DNA of 64,000 bases, taken from the NCBI RefSeq assembly GCF_000403395.2, contig NZ_KE159657.1, forward strand, positions 486,172 through 550,171, written 5' to 3'. Origin of the DNA: Anaerotruncus sp. G3(2012). Lineage in GTDB: Bacteria > Bacillota > Clostridia > Oscillospirales > Ruminococcaceae. A program made the position numbers and the translations under genes. Within the stretch, counting starts at the first letter, position 1. Every line of letters starts with the position of its first letter. The notes beneath the pieces are model-generated. The model did no database searches and was not told where the DNA came from. It saw only the letters and a list, made by a program, of their open reading frames with translations. This document shows, one piece after another, positions 25,725 through 34,737 of the stretch.

Positions 25725-26885
25725 ATGAAATCATTTTTTGCCGCTCTAATGGCAGTGGCGCTCCTGCTGTCAGGCTGCGCTCATTCTTCCCCAGTCTCCT
25801 CCGATGCGTCCGACACGCCGTCCGCAGAGAGCACCTCCATAGCCTCTGAACCGGCAGCGGCTCGGGAACCGGAGTCCAGCCCGGAACCGCCGCCGGAGCC
25901 AGAACCAGACAATCGCTGGCAGTTTGATGCACCGGAAAACCACGGCATGGACCCTGCCTTATTGGAGCAGATGCACATAGCCCTGACAGGGGCGCCGGTC
26001 TATACGGTGCTGACAGCAAAAGATGGGGTTATTGTCGATGAATTCTACCAGGAAGGGGATAACGAGGACAGCGCCTATGCCTTTCATTCCGCCTCCAAGT
26101 CAGTGACCAGTGCTCTGTTTGGGATCGCCATGGAGGAAGGCTATATTGGCAGTGTGGACGATCTGCTCTCTGACTATCTTCCCCAGGTATTGGAGCTGGA
26201 GGACGAGGGAAAGCAGCAGATTACCCTGCGGCATCTGCTGACCCATACTTCGGGGCTGGAATGGTATGAGTGGGGCGGAAGCTACAGCAACTGGGGAGAA
26301 TTCCGTTCGGCGGAGAACTGGGTGGACTATATTTTGGGCCGTCGGCTGGTCTACGCCCCCGGAACCGTATTCAATTACAGCACCGGCAACACCCATCTGC
26401 TGGCAGCTGTTTTGGAGAGGGTTACCGGCAAGGGTCTGGCTGATTATGCCAGAGAGAAGCTGTTTGACCCCATGGGGATGGAGAGCGTTATCTGGGGGAC
26501 CGATCCGCAGGGGATCGCCGATGGTGGAAATGGACTGATCATGTCTGCCCGGGATGCGGCGAAGTTCGGCCAGCTCTTTTTGGATGGCGGAATCTGGAAT
26601 GGTCAGCAGCTCGTTCCGGCAGACTGGGTGACAGAATCCACCACCGTCAAAAACAACGGTGCCGGTGACGGAACAGGGGCCTACGGTTACCAGTGGTGGA
26701 TTCGTTCTTTCGGGAATACGGACACTTATTATGCTTTTGGTGCATGGGGGCAGTATATTTTTGTTGTGCCCTCTTTGAATCTTGTGACAGTGATTGCCAG
26801 CCCCGGCCCACAAAGCAGCTATGCTTCCCGCGATTACTTCACCAGATATGTCCTGCCCGCCTGTCAGGGATATAGCAGCACTTAA
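25725..26885 (+). CDS. Beta-lactamase-family serine hydrolase lipoprotein
   Basis: A 386-residue exported protein. The lipobox is LLLSGC at ~15-19, followed by an acidic/Pro/Ser spacer and a class C beta-lactamase/esterase-type domain. The catalytic SxxK is SASK in YAFHSASKSVTSALFG. The second motif tyrosine lies in FNYSTGNTHLLAAVLERVTG. HLLTHTSGLEWYEW is a family hallmark. The third-box region is YGYQWWIR. It is closest to the 6-aminohexanoate-dimer hydrolase/esterase type rather than a true beta-lactamase. A strong terminator follows at 26911. Confidence 0.88.
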   Translation: MKSFFAALMAVALLLSGCAHSSPVSSDASDTPSAESTSIASEPAAAREPESSPEPPPEPEPDNRWQFDAPENHGMDPALLEQMHIALTGAPVYTVLTAKDGVIVDEFYQEGDNEDSAYAFHSASKSVTSALFGIAMEEGYIGSVDDLLSDYLPQVLELEDEGKQQITLRHLLTHTSGLEWYEWGGSYSNWGEFRSAENWVDYILGRRLVYAPGTVFNYSTGNTHLLAAVLERVTGKGLADYAREKLFDPMGMESVIWGTDPQGIADGGNGLIMSARDAAKFGQLFLDGGIWNGQQLVPADWVTESTTVKNNGAGDGTGAYGYQWWIRSFGNTDTYYAFGAWGQYIFVVPSLNLVTVIASPGPQSSYASRDYFTRYVLPACQGYSST

Positions 26886-26910
26886 AGTGAGTATAAGTGT
26901 TCAGCCTGCA

Positions 26911-26939
26911 AAAAAACCTCGCCAGCGGCGAGGTTTTTT
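26911..26939 (+). terminator. Terminator of the lipoprotein gene pair
   Basis: AAAAAACCTCGCC (26911-26923) pairs with GGCGAGGTTTTTT (26927-26939) around a three-base loop. It works in both directions and also closes the convergent protease gene. Confidence 0.9.
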
Positions 26940-26960
26940 ATTATAGAGGAACGGGATTTC

Positions 26961-28148
26961 TTAGGATACGGACACCCGTTCGATCATCGCCGCAGGGTCG
27001 ATGGTTTTTCCAAACGAATAGGTTTTGCCGTCCCGCTCCAGTGTGGCGGGACGTGAAGTCTCTTGCAGTGCCTGTACAAACAGCTCAAAGGTGATGCCGG
27101 GCTGTGCCTGGCAGGCGAGCGCATACAGCCCCGCAACATACGGAACCGCCCAACTCATGCCGCCGTTGTTATAGAAAACATAGTCCTGTTCACCGGTGGG
27201 GGAGGCAGTGGCGCGGCGGTCCATCGGGATCAGCAGTTGGCCGCTGTAGTCCTGGGCATCTTCTTCAAAGAGATACGGTTCCCAGAACATGCCCGGCCGC
27301 ACGCTGGAAGGGGCCTCCGGGTCGGCAAGTGGAAGGCGGCCGCTTCCCATAAACGGCAGCAGCGGGTCATTATCCGCCACGTAGACAAATGCGATCCCCG
27401 CTTCCTGTGCACGTTTTACTGCGGCCTGCATCTCGGCAGCACCCCGGGTATCCGGCATCCAACCACGTGACATCGAAATCACACGGATTTTCTCCCCAGC
27501 CGGAAGCGTGCTGTTCAGGGCGATGATCTCATCGACCGTTTGCGCGCGCAGGGTGAGGTCGGGTTCTCCATCCTCGGAGGAACCGTCACACGCAAAAAAA
27601 TAGAGCAGGGCGTCCGGCGCGACCCCAACCGTTTTCCCGGCCGCGATCGAAGCGACCGCCGCCCCATGCATCTGTGCACCTGCCCTTGAGGAGACCGGCC
27701 CATATTCCCGGTAGCAGCGCAGCCGGTCGGCATACTCTTGGTGCCCGGTCAGAAGGGTCTGGTCAATGATCGCGATTCCGACTCCTTTCCCGGTGATCCC
27801 TTTTTCATGCAGGGCGCGCACCCCCAACCCCGGGTTTTTGCCCTGTTCCATCACAGCAGCAGGGTCGAACCCGTCCGGCAGAGTGTCCGGCCAAAGTGTT
27901 TGGCTGTCAAAGTCCGAAAGGAGGAGTGCGTCCAGCTCCCCGGAGAGGTCCGCCGACCGCAGATCGGTGCTGCGCAGGTCACGGGTACCGTCGTCCCATG
28001 CTTCGGGCAGCGCATCGAGCGCACCGAACATCTGGGTGAAATCAGCGGCGGGCGGTTCGCGGCAGAGGTCTGGAGCGGAGCCGGGGCTGCTGCATCCTGT
28101 ATTTAGGGCCGCTAGGGCTGTGCAGAGCAGGCAAAGCATTTTTTTCAT
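26961..28148 (-). CDS. Subtilisin-like (S8) serine protease lipoprotein
   Basis: A 395-residue exported lipoprotein with lipobox ALNTGC near residues 14-19. The S8 catalytic triad is visible: Asp in GVGIAIIDQTLLTGHQEY, His in AQMHGAAVASIAAGKTVGVAP and Ser in NNGGMSWAVPYVAGLYALA (the usual GTSxAxP box reads GMSWAVP). The Asp box has IDQT instead of the common LDTG. No long propeptide is present; a ~100-residue N-terminal region precedes the domain. Its substrate is unknown. It is the third exported hydrolase in this cluster. Confidence 0.88.
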   Translation of the reverse strand: MKKMLCLLCTALAALNTGCSSPGSAPDLCREPPAADFTQMFGALDALPEAWDDGTRDLRSTDLRSADLSGELDALLLSDFDSQTLWPDTLPDGFDPAAVMEQGKNPGLGVRALHEKGITGKGVGIAIIDQTLLTGHQEYADRLRCYREYGPVSSRAGAQMHGAAVASIAAGKTVGVAPDALLYFFACDGSSEDGEPDLTLRAQTVDEIIALNSTLPAGEKIRVISMSRGWMPDTRGAAEMQAAVKRAQEAGIAFVYVADNDPLLPFMGSGRLPLADPEAPSSVRPGMFWEPYLFEEDAQDYSGQLLIPMDRRATASPTGEQDYVFYNNGGMSWAVPYVAGLYALACQAQPGITFELFVQALQETSRPATLERDGKTYSFGKTIDPAAMIERVSVS

Positions 28149-28291
28149 GAAAATCCCTCCCTAAAAGAATAAGAATTTTTTTGGCAAACCAAGTATATAG
28201 CGATTTGTCGGGAAATGCAAGGATATGCGGCGTTTTTTGCGGTTCCGTGAAAAGTTTGTTAAGATTTTTTCATAAGTTGGCACAAAACCGA

Positions 28292-28320
28292 TTGCAAAAA
28301 CCAAGAGAATATAGTATACT
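28292..28320 (+). promoter_or_regulatory. Sigma-A-type promoter of oadG-oadB
   Basis: TTGCAA (28292-28297), a 17-base spacer and TATACT (28315-28320), 55 bases before the oadG start in AT-rich DNA. Confidence 0.7.
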
Positions 28321-28374
28321 AAACATAGTTTCGTTTTTTGTTCGTATAACTTTATAAAGGTAAGGAGAATGATT

Positions 28375-28815
28375 ATGAGCATCGATTTTACCCTGGCAGG
28401 TGCGGTAATCTTTACCGGACTCGTAGTCGTATTCACTGCGCTGGTCGGGCTTTGGGGGATTGTCGCCCTGTTTGGAAGGTTCTTTTCAGCGGCATCGAAT
28501 AAGCCCAAACCGTCCGAGCCGCCCAAAGCGGCGCCAGCTCCGGCCCCAAAGGCGGCAGCTCCCTCTGCCCCTGCTGCTCCGGCACCCAAGGCAGCGCCAG
28601 TCCCAGTTGTGGAAGACGGGATCGGCGATGAGATTGTGGCAGTCATTGCGGCGGCAGTTGAGGCGATGGGCGCAGGAGAATCCGGTGGGTATGTCCTGCA
28701 AAGCATTCAGAATGCGGCTCCGGTTGTTGGCACAGCTCCCCAGCACCAGCAGGTAAAGGGTGGGCGTCCCGCATGGGCACAGGCGGGTCTGATGCAGAAT
28801 ACGCAGCCGTTTTAA
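28375..28815 (+). CDS. oadG: Sodium-pump decarboxylase gamma subunit (OadG-like)
   Basis: A 146-residue protein with a single N-terminal TM (AGAVIFTGLVVVFTALVGLWGIVALFGRFF), then a long Ala/Pro-rich linker and a C-terminal segment (GIGDEIVAVIAAAVEAMG). This is the plan of gamma subunits of Na+-translocating decarboxylases, which anchor the enzyme and hold zinc or bind alpha. No biotin MKM box is present. ATG 28375 fits AGGAG (28363-28367) better than the ATG six bases earlier. The beta-subunit gene follows after 36 bases. Confidence 0.85.
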   Translation: MSIDFTLAGAVIFTGLVVVFTALVGLWGIVALFGRFFSAASNKPKPSEPPKAAPAPAPKAAAPSAPAAPAPKAAPVPVVEDGIGDEIVAVIAAAVEAMGAGESGGYVLQSIQNAAPVVGTAPQHQQVKGGRPAWAQAGLMQNTQPF

Positions 28816-28851
28816 TCAATCTTGAATGAATTTGTTGAAAGGACTGACAAC

Positions 28852-30030
28852 ATGTTTGCAATTTTTCTGGATTCTGTAGGCACGCTGATCCAAAACTGCG
28901 GCTTTACCAGCTTGTCGTTTGGGCAGGCGCTCATGATTCTCGTCTCGTTTGTACTGATGTATCTTGCGATCGGCCGCGGATTTGAGCCGCTTCTCCTTCT
29001 GCCGATTGCATTCGGCATGTTTCTGACCAATATCCCCAACGCAAACCTTTATCATACCCTGATCTTTATCAACGAAACAGGGCATATCGACTGGTCGCTG
29101 CTCGCTGAGACAGGCGGTCTGCTCGATTATCTCTATCTGGGCGTCAAGCTGGGCATCTACCCGCCGCTGATCTTCCTCGGCGTCGGCTGTATGACCGACT
29201 TTGGTCCGCTGATTGCAAACCCCAAGAGCTTCCTGATGGGTGCGGCGGCGCAGCTCGGTATCTTCCTCGCGTTCTTTGGCGCGCTCTGCATCGGGTTTAC
29301 ACCTGCGGAAGCCGGTTCGATCGGTATCATCGGCGGTGCGGATGGTCCGACTGCGATCTTCACGACAACACAGCTTGCCCCGCATCTCCTTGGTTCGATT
29401 GCGGTTGCAGCATATTCCTATATGGCGCTTGTCCCGATCATCCAGCCGCCGATCATGAAGGCGCTGACCACCAAAGAAGAGCGTATGATCAAGATGGAGC
29501 AGCTCCGTCCGGTTTCCAAGATCGAGAAGCTGATTTTCCCGGTCCTGGTTACGATGGTCGTTTCCTTCCTGGTTCCGGATACCACCCCGCTGATCGGTAT
29601 GCTCATGCTGGGCAACCTGTTTAAAGAGTCGGGCGTCACCGATCGTCTTTCCAAAACGGCCCAGAATGAGCTGATGAATATTGTCACCATCTTCCTCGGC
29701 GTCACCGTCGGTGCGACTGCGAACGCCGCCAGCTTCCTGAACCTGAAAACGCTGGGCATTGTCGCAATGGGCCTCTGTGCGTTTGCGTGCGGTACTGCGG
29801 GCGGTGTCCTGCTCGGCAAACTGATGTGCGTCCTCTCGGGCGGCAAGATCAACCCGCTGATCGGTTCGGCTGGTGTTTCTGCGGTTCCGATGGCAGCGCG
29901 TGTTTCTCAGAAGGTCGGCCAGGCGGAGAACCCCACCAACTTCCTGCTCATGCATGCAATGGGTCCGAATGTTGCGGGTGTTATCGGTTCGGCGGTTGCT
30001 GCCGGCGTCCTGCTTGCGGTTTTGAAATAA
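28852..30030 (+). CDS. oadB: Sodium-pump decarboxylase beta subunit
   Basis: The 392-residue membrane core of the Na+ pump of oxaloacetate/methylmalonyl-CoA/glutaconyl-CoA decarboxylases. It has many TM segments, and the signature [19 protein letters not shown] contains the aspartate of the sodium path. Other conserved parts are [17 protein letters not shown] and the C-terminal [15 protein letters not shown] / [19 protein letters not shown]. It starts at 28852 after AAAGGA. There is no alpha (carboxyltransferase) gene next to it, so the carboxyl substrate cannot be told. Confidence 0.95.
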   Translation: MFAIFLDSVGTLIQNCGFTSLSFGQALMILVSFVLMYLAIGRGFEPLLLLPIAFGMFLTNIPNANLYHTLIFINETGHIDWSLLAETGGLLDYLYLGVKLGIYPPLIFLGVGCMTDFGPLIANPKSFLMGAAAQLGIFLAFFGALCIGFTPAEAGSIGIIGGADGPTAIFTTTQLAPHLLGSIAVAAYSYMALVPIIQPPIMKALTTKEERMIKMEQLRPVSKIEKLIFPVLVTMVVSFLVPDTTPLIGMLMLGNLFKESGVTDRLSKTAQNELMNIVTIFLGVTVGATANAASFLNLKTLGIVAMGLCAFACGTAGGVLLGKLMCVLSGGKINPLIGSAGVSAVPMAARVSQKVGQAENPTNFLLMHAMGPNVAGVIGSAVAAGVLLAVLK

Positions 30031-30053
30031 TCTGTCCTGTAAAAAAAGACGAT

Positions 30054-30084
30054 GCCGCGGATGCAGAATGCATCCGCGGCGTGT
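30054..30084 (+). terminator. Terminator of oadG-oadB
   Basis: GCCGCGGATGC (30054-30064) pairs with GCATCCGCGGC (30070-30080) around AGAAT, with a GTGTTTTCTT tail. Confidence 0.8.
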
Positions 30085-30312
30085 TTTCTTGCGTGGACTT
30101 TGACAGGGACCTGCTTTGCAAAATCGTAGTTTCTACTGCGAGCCGCAGCGAAACATTTTGAACGCAACCGTTCTGCAAGCTGGGCGTAAAATACGGCTCA
30201 CTGGTGAAGCACGTTTGGACGATAAGCGGGGGCTTTTCAGGTGCGGAAGCATTTTGAAAGAAAGGCAGAAAACAGGCTTTAAAATTTAGATGCAGCTTGG
30301 AAGGGAAAGAGA

Positions 30313-32700
30313 ATGGATTTACAGTTAAAAGCGCGATATATCAAAGTCAAAAAGGAGATCATAGACGACTTTTTCAAACGGATGAACGACAGGCAGCGGG
30401 AGGCGGTCTTTGCGGTGGATGGGCCAGTTCTGATCCTCGCGGGGGCGGGAAGCGGCAAAACCACCGTTATCATCAACCGAATTGCAAACATGGTGCAGTT
30501 TGGGAACGCCTATCATAGCGATTGGATGCCCGAGGGGATCACCGAGGAGGATGTGTCCTTTCTGGAGGAATATGCAGCAGGAGAAAACTGGGAGATGGAG
30601 CGGGCTTTCTCGCTGATTAAGAACCGAGCGGTCATGCCTTGGAACATTCTGGCGATCACGTTCACGAATAAGGCTGCGGGGGAGCTGCGGGAGCGGCTCT
30701 CCGCGATGCTTGGCTCGCTCGCGGATGAGGTAAACGCTTCGACCTTCCACTCGGCCTGTATGCGCATCCTCCGCCGCGAAATCGACCGTCTGGGCTACTC
30801 GAGCAGCTTCACGATCTATGACACTGATGATTCGGTGCGACTGGTCAAGGCCGCACTCAAGGAACTGAATCTGGATGAGAAAAAATTCTCCGCGAAAGGG
30901 GTTCTTTCGACGATCGGGCGCGCTAAGGATGAGCTGAAAACGCCGGAAGATTTTGCGGATTCGGCAGGGGAGGACTTCCGGCTTCAGGTGGCTTCTAAGG
31001 TCTATCGAATCTATCAGCAACAGCTGCGGGCAGCAAATGCGGTGGATTTCGATGACATCATCATGCTGACTGTCCAGCTCTTCCAGCAGTTCCCCGAGGT
31101 GCTGGAGCATTACCGCAACCGGTTCCGCTATCTGATGGTAGACGAATACCAGGACACCAATCGTGCCCAGTTTGAGCTGGTGCGGTTGCTTTCGTCCCAC
31201 AGCGGAAATCTCTGCGTGGTAGGCGATGATGACCAGAGTATTTACAAGTTCCGGGGAGCGACGATCGAAAATATCCTACAGTTTGAGGACACCTTCCCGG
31301 GCGCGCGGGTGATCCGTCTGGAACAGAACTACCGGTGTACCAGCACCATCCTAGATGCGGCAAACGCGGTGATCGAGAACAACACCGAACGTAAGGGCAA
31401 AACCCTCTGGACAGAGAACGGAACCGGCGAGCCGATCGACGTTTACCGGGCAATAGACGAAAACGGAGAGGCGCAGCATATCTGTGACCGGATTTCCGAG
31501 AATGTCAAAAATGGGGCGCATTATGCCGACCATGTGGTTCTTTACCGGATGAATGCGCAGGCGCAGATGCTGGAGCGGGGGATGGTCAAAGCGGGCATCC
31601 CGTATCGGATTATCGGTGGTGTACGATTTTATGAGCGTAAGGAGATCAAAGATATTGTCGCCTATCTCAGCCTGATCCACAATCCGGCGGATACCCTGCG
31701 TCTGCGCCGGATCATCAACGAGCCGAAACGAAAGATTGGTGACGGGACTGTAAACATGGTGCTCGAACTTGCCGCCGAATCGGGAAAATCGGCATTTGAG
31801 GTGGTGGACCATGCGGATACATATGAACCGCTCGCGCGCCGGGCATCCGATCTGATGCAGTTCGGGCAGATGATCCATCGTCTGATGGAGCTGGCGGACA
31901 CCTGCCCCTTGGGAGAACTGCTTGACACCCTGCTCGAGGATACCGGCTATCTGCGGATGCTTCAAGCGGAAGGATTTGAAGGGCAGACCCGCCTTGAGAA
32001 CATCGAGGAACTGAAGTCCACCATGAACCGATATGAAGAGGAGAACACAGAGCCGACTCTGGCCGGTTTTCTCGAGGAAATCTCGCTTTATACCGACATC
32101 GACAAGTTCGATCCGACTGCGGACAATGTGGTGCTGATGACGATGCACTCGGCAAAAGGGCTGGAATTTGACCATGTGTTTGTTGCGGGGATCGAGGAAG
32201 GAATCTTCCCAGGTGTGCAGTCGATGTTCGATCCGGCCCAAATCGAGGAGGAACGGCGGCTCGCATACGTTTCACTCACCCGGGCAAAAAAGCGGCTCTA
32301 TCTTTCAACCGCTGCACAGAGGATGCTGTTTGGGCAGACAATGCGGAACCGTCCGTCTCGTTTTTTGGCTGAAGTCCCCGGGGAGCTGACCCAGCTGACC
32401 GATGCGGTTTTGCAGCGACAGGCGGCGGCACCGCAGAAACAGCCCACCGTTCGCAGGCAGCGGGTCAATCCGACCGATAAGCTGATCGGGATTGGAGGCG
32501 GTATGCCCCGTTCCCAGCAGGAGAATCAACCTGAGATTTCCTACCGTACGGGTGACCGGGTCAGCCACAAGGTTTTTGGAGAGGGGACGGTTCTTTCGGT
32601 CACGCCGATGGGAAATGACCATCTGCTGGAGGTCGCATTTGGAAGCGTTGGCACCAAAAAATTGATGGCCAAATTTGCCAGATTGTATAAAGAATCTTAA
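30313..32700 (+). CDS. pcrA: UvrD/PcrA-type ATP-dependent DNA helicase
   Basis: A 795-residue superfamily 1A helicase. The Q motif is NDRQREAVFA, motif I is ILAGAGSGKTTVIINRI, motif Ia is AITFTNKAAGELRERL, motif II is LMVDEYQDTNRAQF, motif III is GDDDQSIYKFRGA, motif IV is RLEQNYRCT, motif V is VVLMTMHSAKGLEFDHVFV and motif VI is EERRLAYVSLTRAKKRLYL. The C-terminal Tudor-like part (YRTGDRVSHKVFGEGTVL) is typical of PcrA and binds RNA polymerase. It acts in repair and in removing proteins from DNA. AAAGAG precedes ATG 30313. It is probably monocistronic. Confidence 0.95.
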   Translation: MDLQLKARYIKVKKEIIDDFFKRMNDRQREAVFAVDGPVLILAGAGSGKTTVIINRIANMVQFGNAYHSDWMPEGITEEDVSFLEEYAAGENWEMERAFSLIKNRAVMPWNILAITFTNKAAGELRERLSAMLGSLADEVNASTFHSACMRILRREIDRLGYSSSFTIYDTDDSVRLVKAALKELNLDEKKFSAKGVLSTIGRAKDELKTPEDFADSAGEDFRLQVASKVYRIYQQQLRAANAVDFDDIIMLTVQLFQQFPEVLEHYRNRFRYLMVDEYQDTNRAQFELVRLLSSHSGNLCVVGDDDQSIYKFRGATIENILQFEDTFPGARVIRLEQNYRCTSTILDAANAVIENNTERKGKTLWTENGTGEPIDVYRAIDENGEAQHICDRISENVKNGAHYADHVVLYRMNAQAQMLERGMVKAGIPYRIIGGVRFYERKEIKDIVAYLSLIHNPADTLRLRRIINEPKRKIGDGTVNMVLELAAESGKSAFEVVDHADTYEPLARRASDLMQFGQMIHRLMELADTCPLGELLDTLLEDTGYLRMLQAEGFEGQTRLENIEELKSTMNRYEEENTEPTLAGFLEEISLYTDIDKFDPTADNVVLMTMHSAKGLEFDHVFVAGIEEGIFPGVQSMFDPAQIEEERRLAYVSLTRAKKRLYLSTAAQRMLFGQTMRNRPSRFLAEVPGELTQLTDAVLQRQAAAPQKQPTVRRQRVNPTDKLIGIGGGMPRSQQENQPEISYRTGDRVSHKVFGEGTVLSVTPMGNDHLLEVAFGSVGTKKLMAKFARLYKES

Positions 32701-33050
32701 ATATTGCAAAATTCGAGCTTTTTAGGGAAAAGGAACCTCGAATTTTAGGGATGTAGCGAGAAAAATATAGAATAGTCCGTTTTTTCGACAAGAGATGACA
32801 CCGCTCTTGTATATAATAAACATGCAAGAGGCCTTCAGACAGAAGCAAACAGCTTCAGAAGAAACGATTTTTAGGTCCATGGTCCCGTCGCGAATGCTGT
32901 GGAAGAAACGAAATGTTGAGGAAGAAAGAGGCTTTGGTTTGACTTCTAAGTCAAAATGCAGACAGGGTGAAGCTTGTCACATGGAAATAACCGGTTTTTT
33001 CATGTTTTTGGCGAATATAAAAAGGTTGCATGTATAGGAGGTATATAGGA
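32701..33050 (+). promoter_or_regulatory. Promoter with overlapping inverted repeat and long leader of the 73-residue protein gene
   Basis: TATAAT at 32812-32817 is preceded by the inverted repeat ACAAGAG-N9-CTCTTGT (32788-32794, 32804-32810), which covers the -35 zone. From there ~225 nt of leader run to the start codon and contain small hairpins (GAAGC/GCTTC and TTGACTT/AAGTCAA). The leader has no protein gene. The promoter may be controlled by a repressor at the inverted repeat. Confidence 0.5.
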
Positions 33051-33272
33051 ATGCGGAAATTGAAGAAATTGGTATTATGGCTGATTGCTTGTCGAATCGA
33101 AGGGAACTGGAGAAAAATTGACCGCAATCGCAAACAGATGAAACGCCTGATCGCCGGTAAGGTGCCGTATACATCGGACAAGCTGATCCGGCTGGACATG
33201 GAGACTGCGCGTCTGGGCCAGGAGGCCATGACGATGCAGCGCTGCTACCATGATATGGAGCGCGCAGGATAA
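33051..33272 (+). CDS. Small basic hypothetical protein
   Basis: A 73-residue protein (MRKLKKLVLWLIACRIEGNWRK ...) with a hydrophobic N-terminal helix between basic residues and a charged helical remainder, pI clearly high. GGAGGTATATAGGA lies before the ATG. No family is recognised. It could be a small membrane-associated or nucleic-acid-associated protein. It is preceded by a promoter with an inverted repeat and followed by a GCCG/CGGC hairpin at 33293-33320. Confidence 0.65.
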   Translation: MRKLKKLVLWLIACRIEGNWRKIDRNRKQMKRLIAGKVPYTSDKLIRLDMETARLGQEAMTMQRCYHDMERAG

Positions 33273-33292
33273 AGGGGGACTCTCTTCTGTTT

Positions 33293-33326
33293 GCCGTGGG
33301 CAGAAATTTCTGCCCGCGGCATGTTT
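33293..33326 (+). terminator. Hairpin terminator after the 73-residue gene
   Basis: GCCGTGGGCAGAAA (33293-33306) folds back on TTTCTGCCCGCGGC (33307-33320) with one T-G pair; the ATGTTT tail is weak. Confidence 0.55.
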
Positions 33327-33433
33327 GCTGTATTTTTTAGACTGGCATCCATCAGCTCCCAATTTCAGGGATGTCTCTGAACGGTATGGGTGGCGGCCCC
33401 CGCTATATCCTGTTTTTGAAGAAAGGAGAAAGA

Positions 33434-34156
33434 ATGAAAAAACCGCCCCCTTGTGGGACAGGCTTCATTCTACAACGTCTTATGGGACAAAAACTGAAAC
33501 AAAAACAGATGTCGGATTCGCTCACGGTGGGAGTTCTGCTCGCTGTGGTGGGCGGATTTCTGGATGCTTACACCTATCTGCTGCGCGGGCACGTATTTGC
33601 CAATGCACAGACCGGTAATATCGTTCTGCTTGGGCTTTCTGCCGCCCAAGGGGAGTTCCTCAAGGCTTCCTACTACCTGCTGCCGATTCTGGCGTTCCTC
33701 TGCGGGGTTCTGCTGACCGAGTGGATCAGATCCCGGTTTCAAAACTGCCAGGCCATCCATTGGCGCCAGCTTGTGGTTGCAGTGGAGATGGTACTTCTGG
33801 TCATTGTTGCCTTTCTGCCGCTCGGGAGCTGGGACTCTGCCGCCAACATTATGATCTCATTGCTCTGTGCCATGCAGGTCGAGGGATTCCGTAAGATTCT
33901 GGGAAACGCTGCTGCAACCACCATGTGCACCGGGAACCTGCGCTCAGCCGCCGAGCGGTTTTACCTATTCTGGACCACTGGCGACCCTTCCCGGCGTACT
34001 GAGAGCCTGCATTACTGCGGGATCATCCTGTCATTTATCGGCGGGGCAGCGCTTGGTACCTTCTGCTGCCGCTTATTCGCCGGACAGGCGGTGTTGATCT
34101 GTTGTGGATTTCTCCTGCTTGCCTTCGGAATGATGTCGTTCAGGAATTCCCGCTGA
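33434..34156 (+). CDS. YoaK-family (DUF1275) membrane protein
   Basis: A 240-residue protein with about six TM segments. The family signature is LTVGVLLAVVGGFLDAYTYLLRGHVFANAQTGNIVLLGL near the N-terminus, and later MQVEGFRKILGNAAATTMCTGNLRSAAE, which matches the conserved TG-N box of DUF1275. It probably is a small-molecule transporter, but no substrate is known for the family. ATG 33434 has AAGGAGAAAG before it. A perfect terminator at 34171 lies just after it. Confidence 0.88.
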   Translation: MKKPPPCGTGFILQRLMGQKLKQKQMSDSLTVGVLLAVVGGFLDAYTYLLRGHVFANAQTGNIVLLGLSAAQGEFLKASYYLLPILAFLCGVLLTEWIRSRFQNCQAIHWRQLVVAVEMVLLVIVAFLPLGSWDSAANIMISLLCAMQVEGFRKILGNAAATTMCTGNLRSAAERFYLFWTTGDPSRRTESLHYCGIILSFIGGAALGTFCCRLFAGQAVLICCGFLLLAFGMMSFRNSR

Positions 34157-34170
34157 TTGGGATAGAAAAG

Positions 34171-34205
34171 CAGCCCGCTCCGGATTAGAGCGGGCTGTCT
34201 GTCTT
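34171..34205 (+). terminator. Terminator after the YoaK-type gene
   Basis: CAGCCCGCTC (34171-34180) pairs with GAGCGGGCTG (34188-34197) around CGGATTA, with a TCTGTCTTTTC tail. Confidence 0.8.
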
Positions 34206-34690
34206 TTCATCCAGTAGATCTGTATCGGTTCTCCATTGGGATGTGCAGATTCCCGTTCCAGGATACCGCCATTCGAAAGGATCGTCCGCGCAGATGCAGG
34301 ATTGTTTTTGTCGCAGACGAGCATCAAACGGTGCAGGCCGACCGAACAGGCAAATTTCAATGACAGCCGCAGAATCTGTCCGGCATACCCCTTGCCTCGC
34401 TCGCAGGGACGCACCCCGTATCCAATATGGCCGCTATATTGCCGCAGATACTCATTTAAGGTGTGCCGGATGTTTACCGTTTCAATCAGCCGGTGGTTTG
34501 AAAGCCGCACTGCAAAAAAGGTGGAAGCCCCCCCGTCTGGGGGAGACCGCCTCAAAGACAGCGTTGCGTTCTACGAGCGCAAGCCATTCCGGATAAGGAA
34601 GCTGGCCGGGCAGAACACCACCATGCAGTTCGGTTTCCCCATGTGCCAGATGTTCCTGCTTGTAGTCCCGTACTTCTTACCTCCCATTCA
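34195..34690 (-). pseudogene. GNAT acetyltransferase pseudogene with multiple frameshifts
   Basis: Parts of one GNAT enzyme lie in different frames on the minus strand. Near 34690 SFIPEWE is in one frame. From 34673 to about 34540 a second frame reads VRDYKQEHLAHGETELHGG ... PEWLALVERNAVFEAVSP. After a run of seven C (plus strand 34528-34534) a third frame gives STFFAVRLSNHRLIETVNIRH, GHIGYGVRPCERGKGYAG and the end NGEPIQIYW. Joined, they make a normal acetyltransferase core of this family. The last frame runs on through the terminator into the YoaK gene without an early stop, another sign of decay. No intact start is present. Confidence 0.75.
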
Positions 34691-34737
34691 GGGATGAAAG
34701 ATACCAGGAGCAGCTGTTCCCTGAGACTGCGCAAGGG

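Noticed and set aside
25725-26885. Antibiotic-resistance beta-lactamase
   Set aside because: The lipoprotein has the serine-hydrolase fold, but its HTSG-type motif and YGYQWW region fit esterase or peptidase-like members rather than a resistance enzyme.
30161-30174. LexA box upstream of pcrA (GAAC...GTTC)
   Set aside because: The half-sites are six bases apart, not four, and no promoter overlaps.
34073-34555. An intact acetyltransferase gene in this single frame
   Set aside because: The first half of the domain is in other frames and the C-terminus reads through a terminator into the YoaK-type gene; it is a relic.
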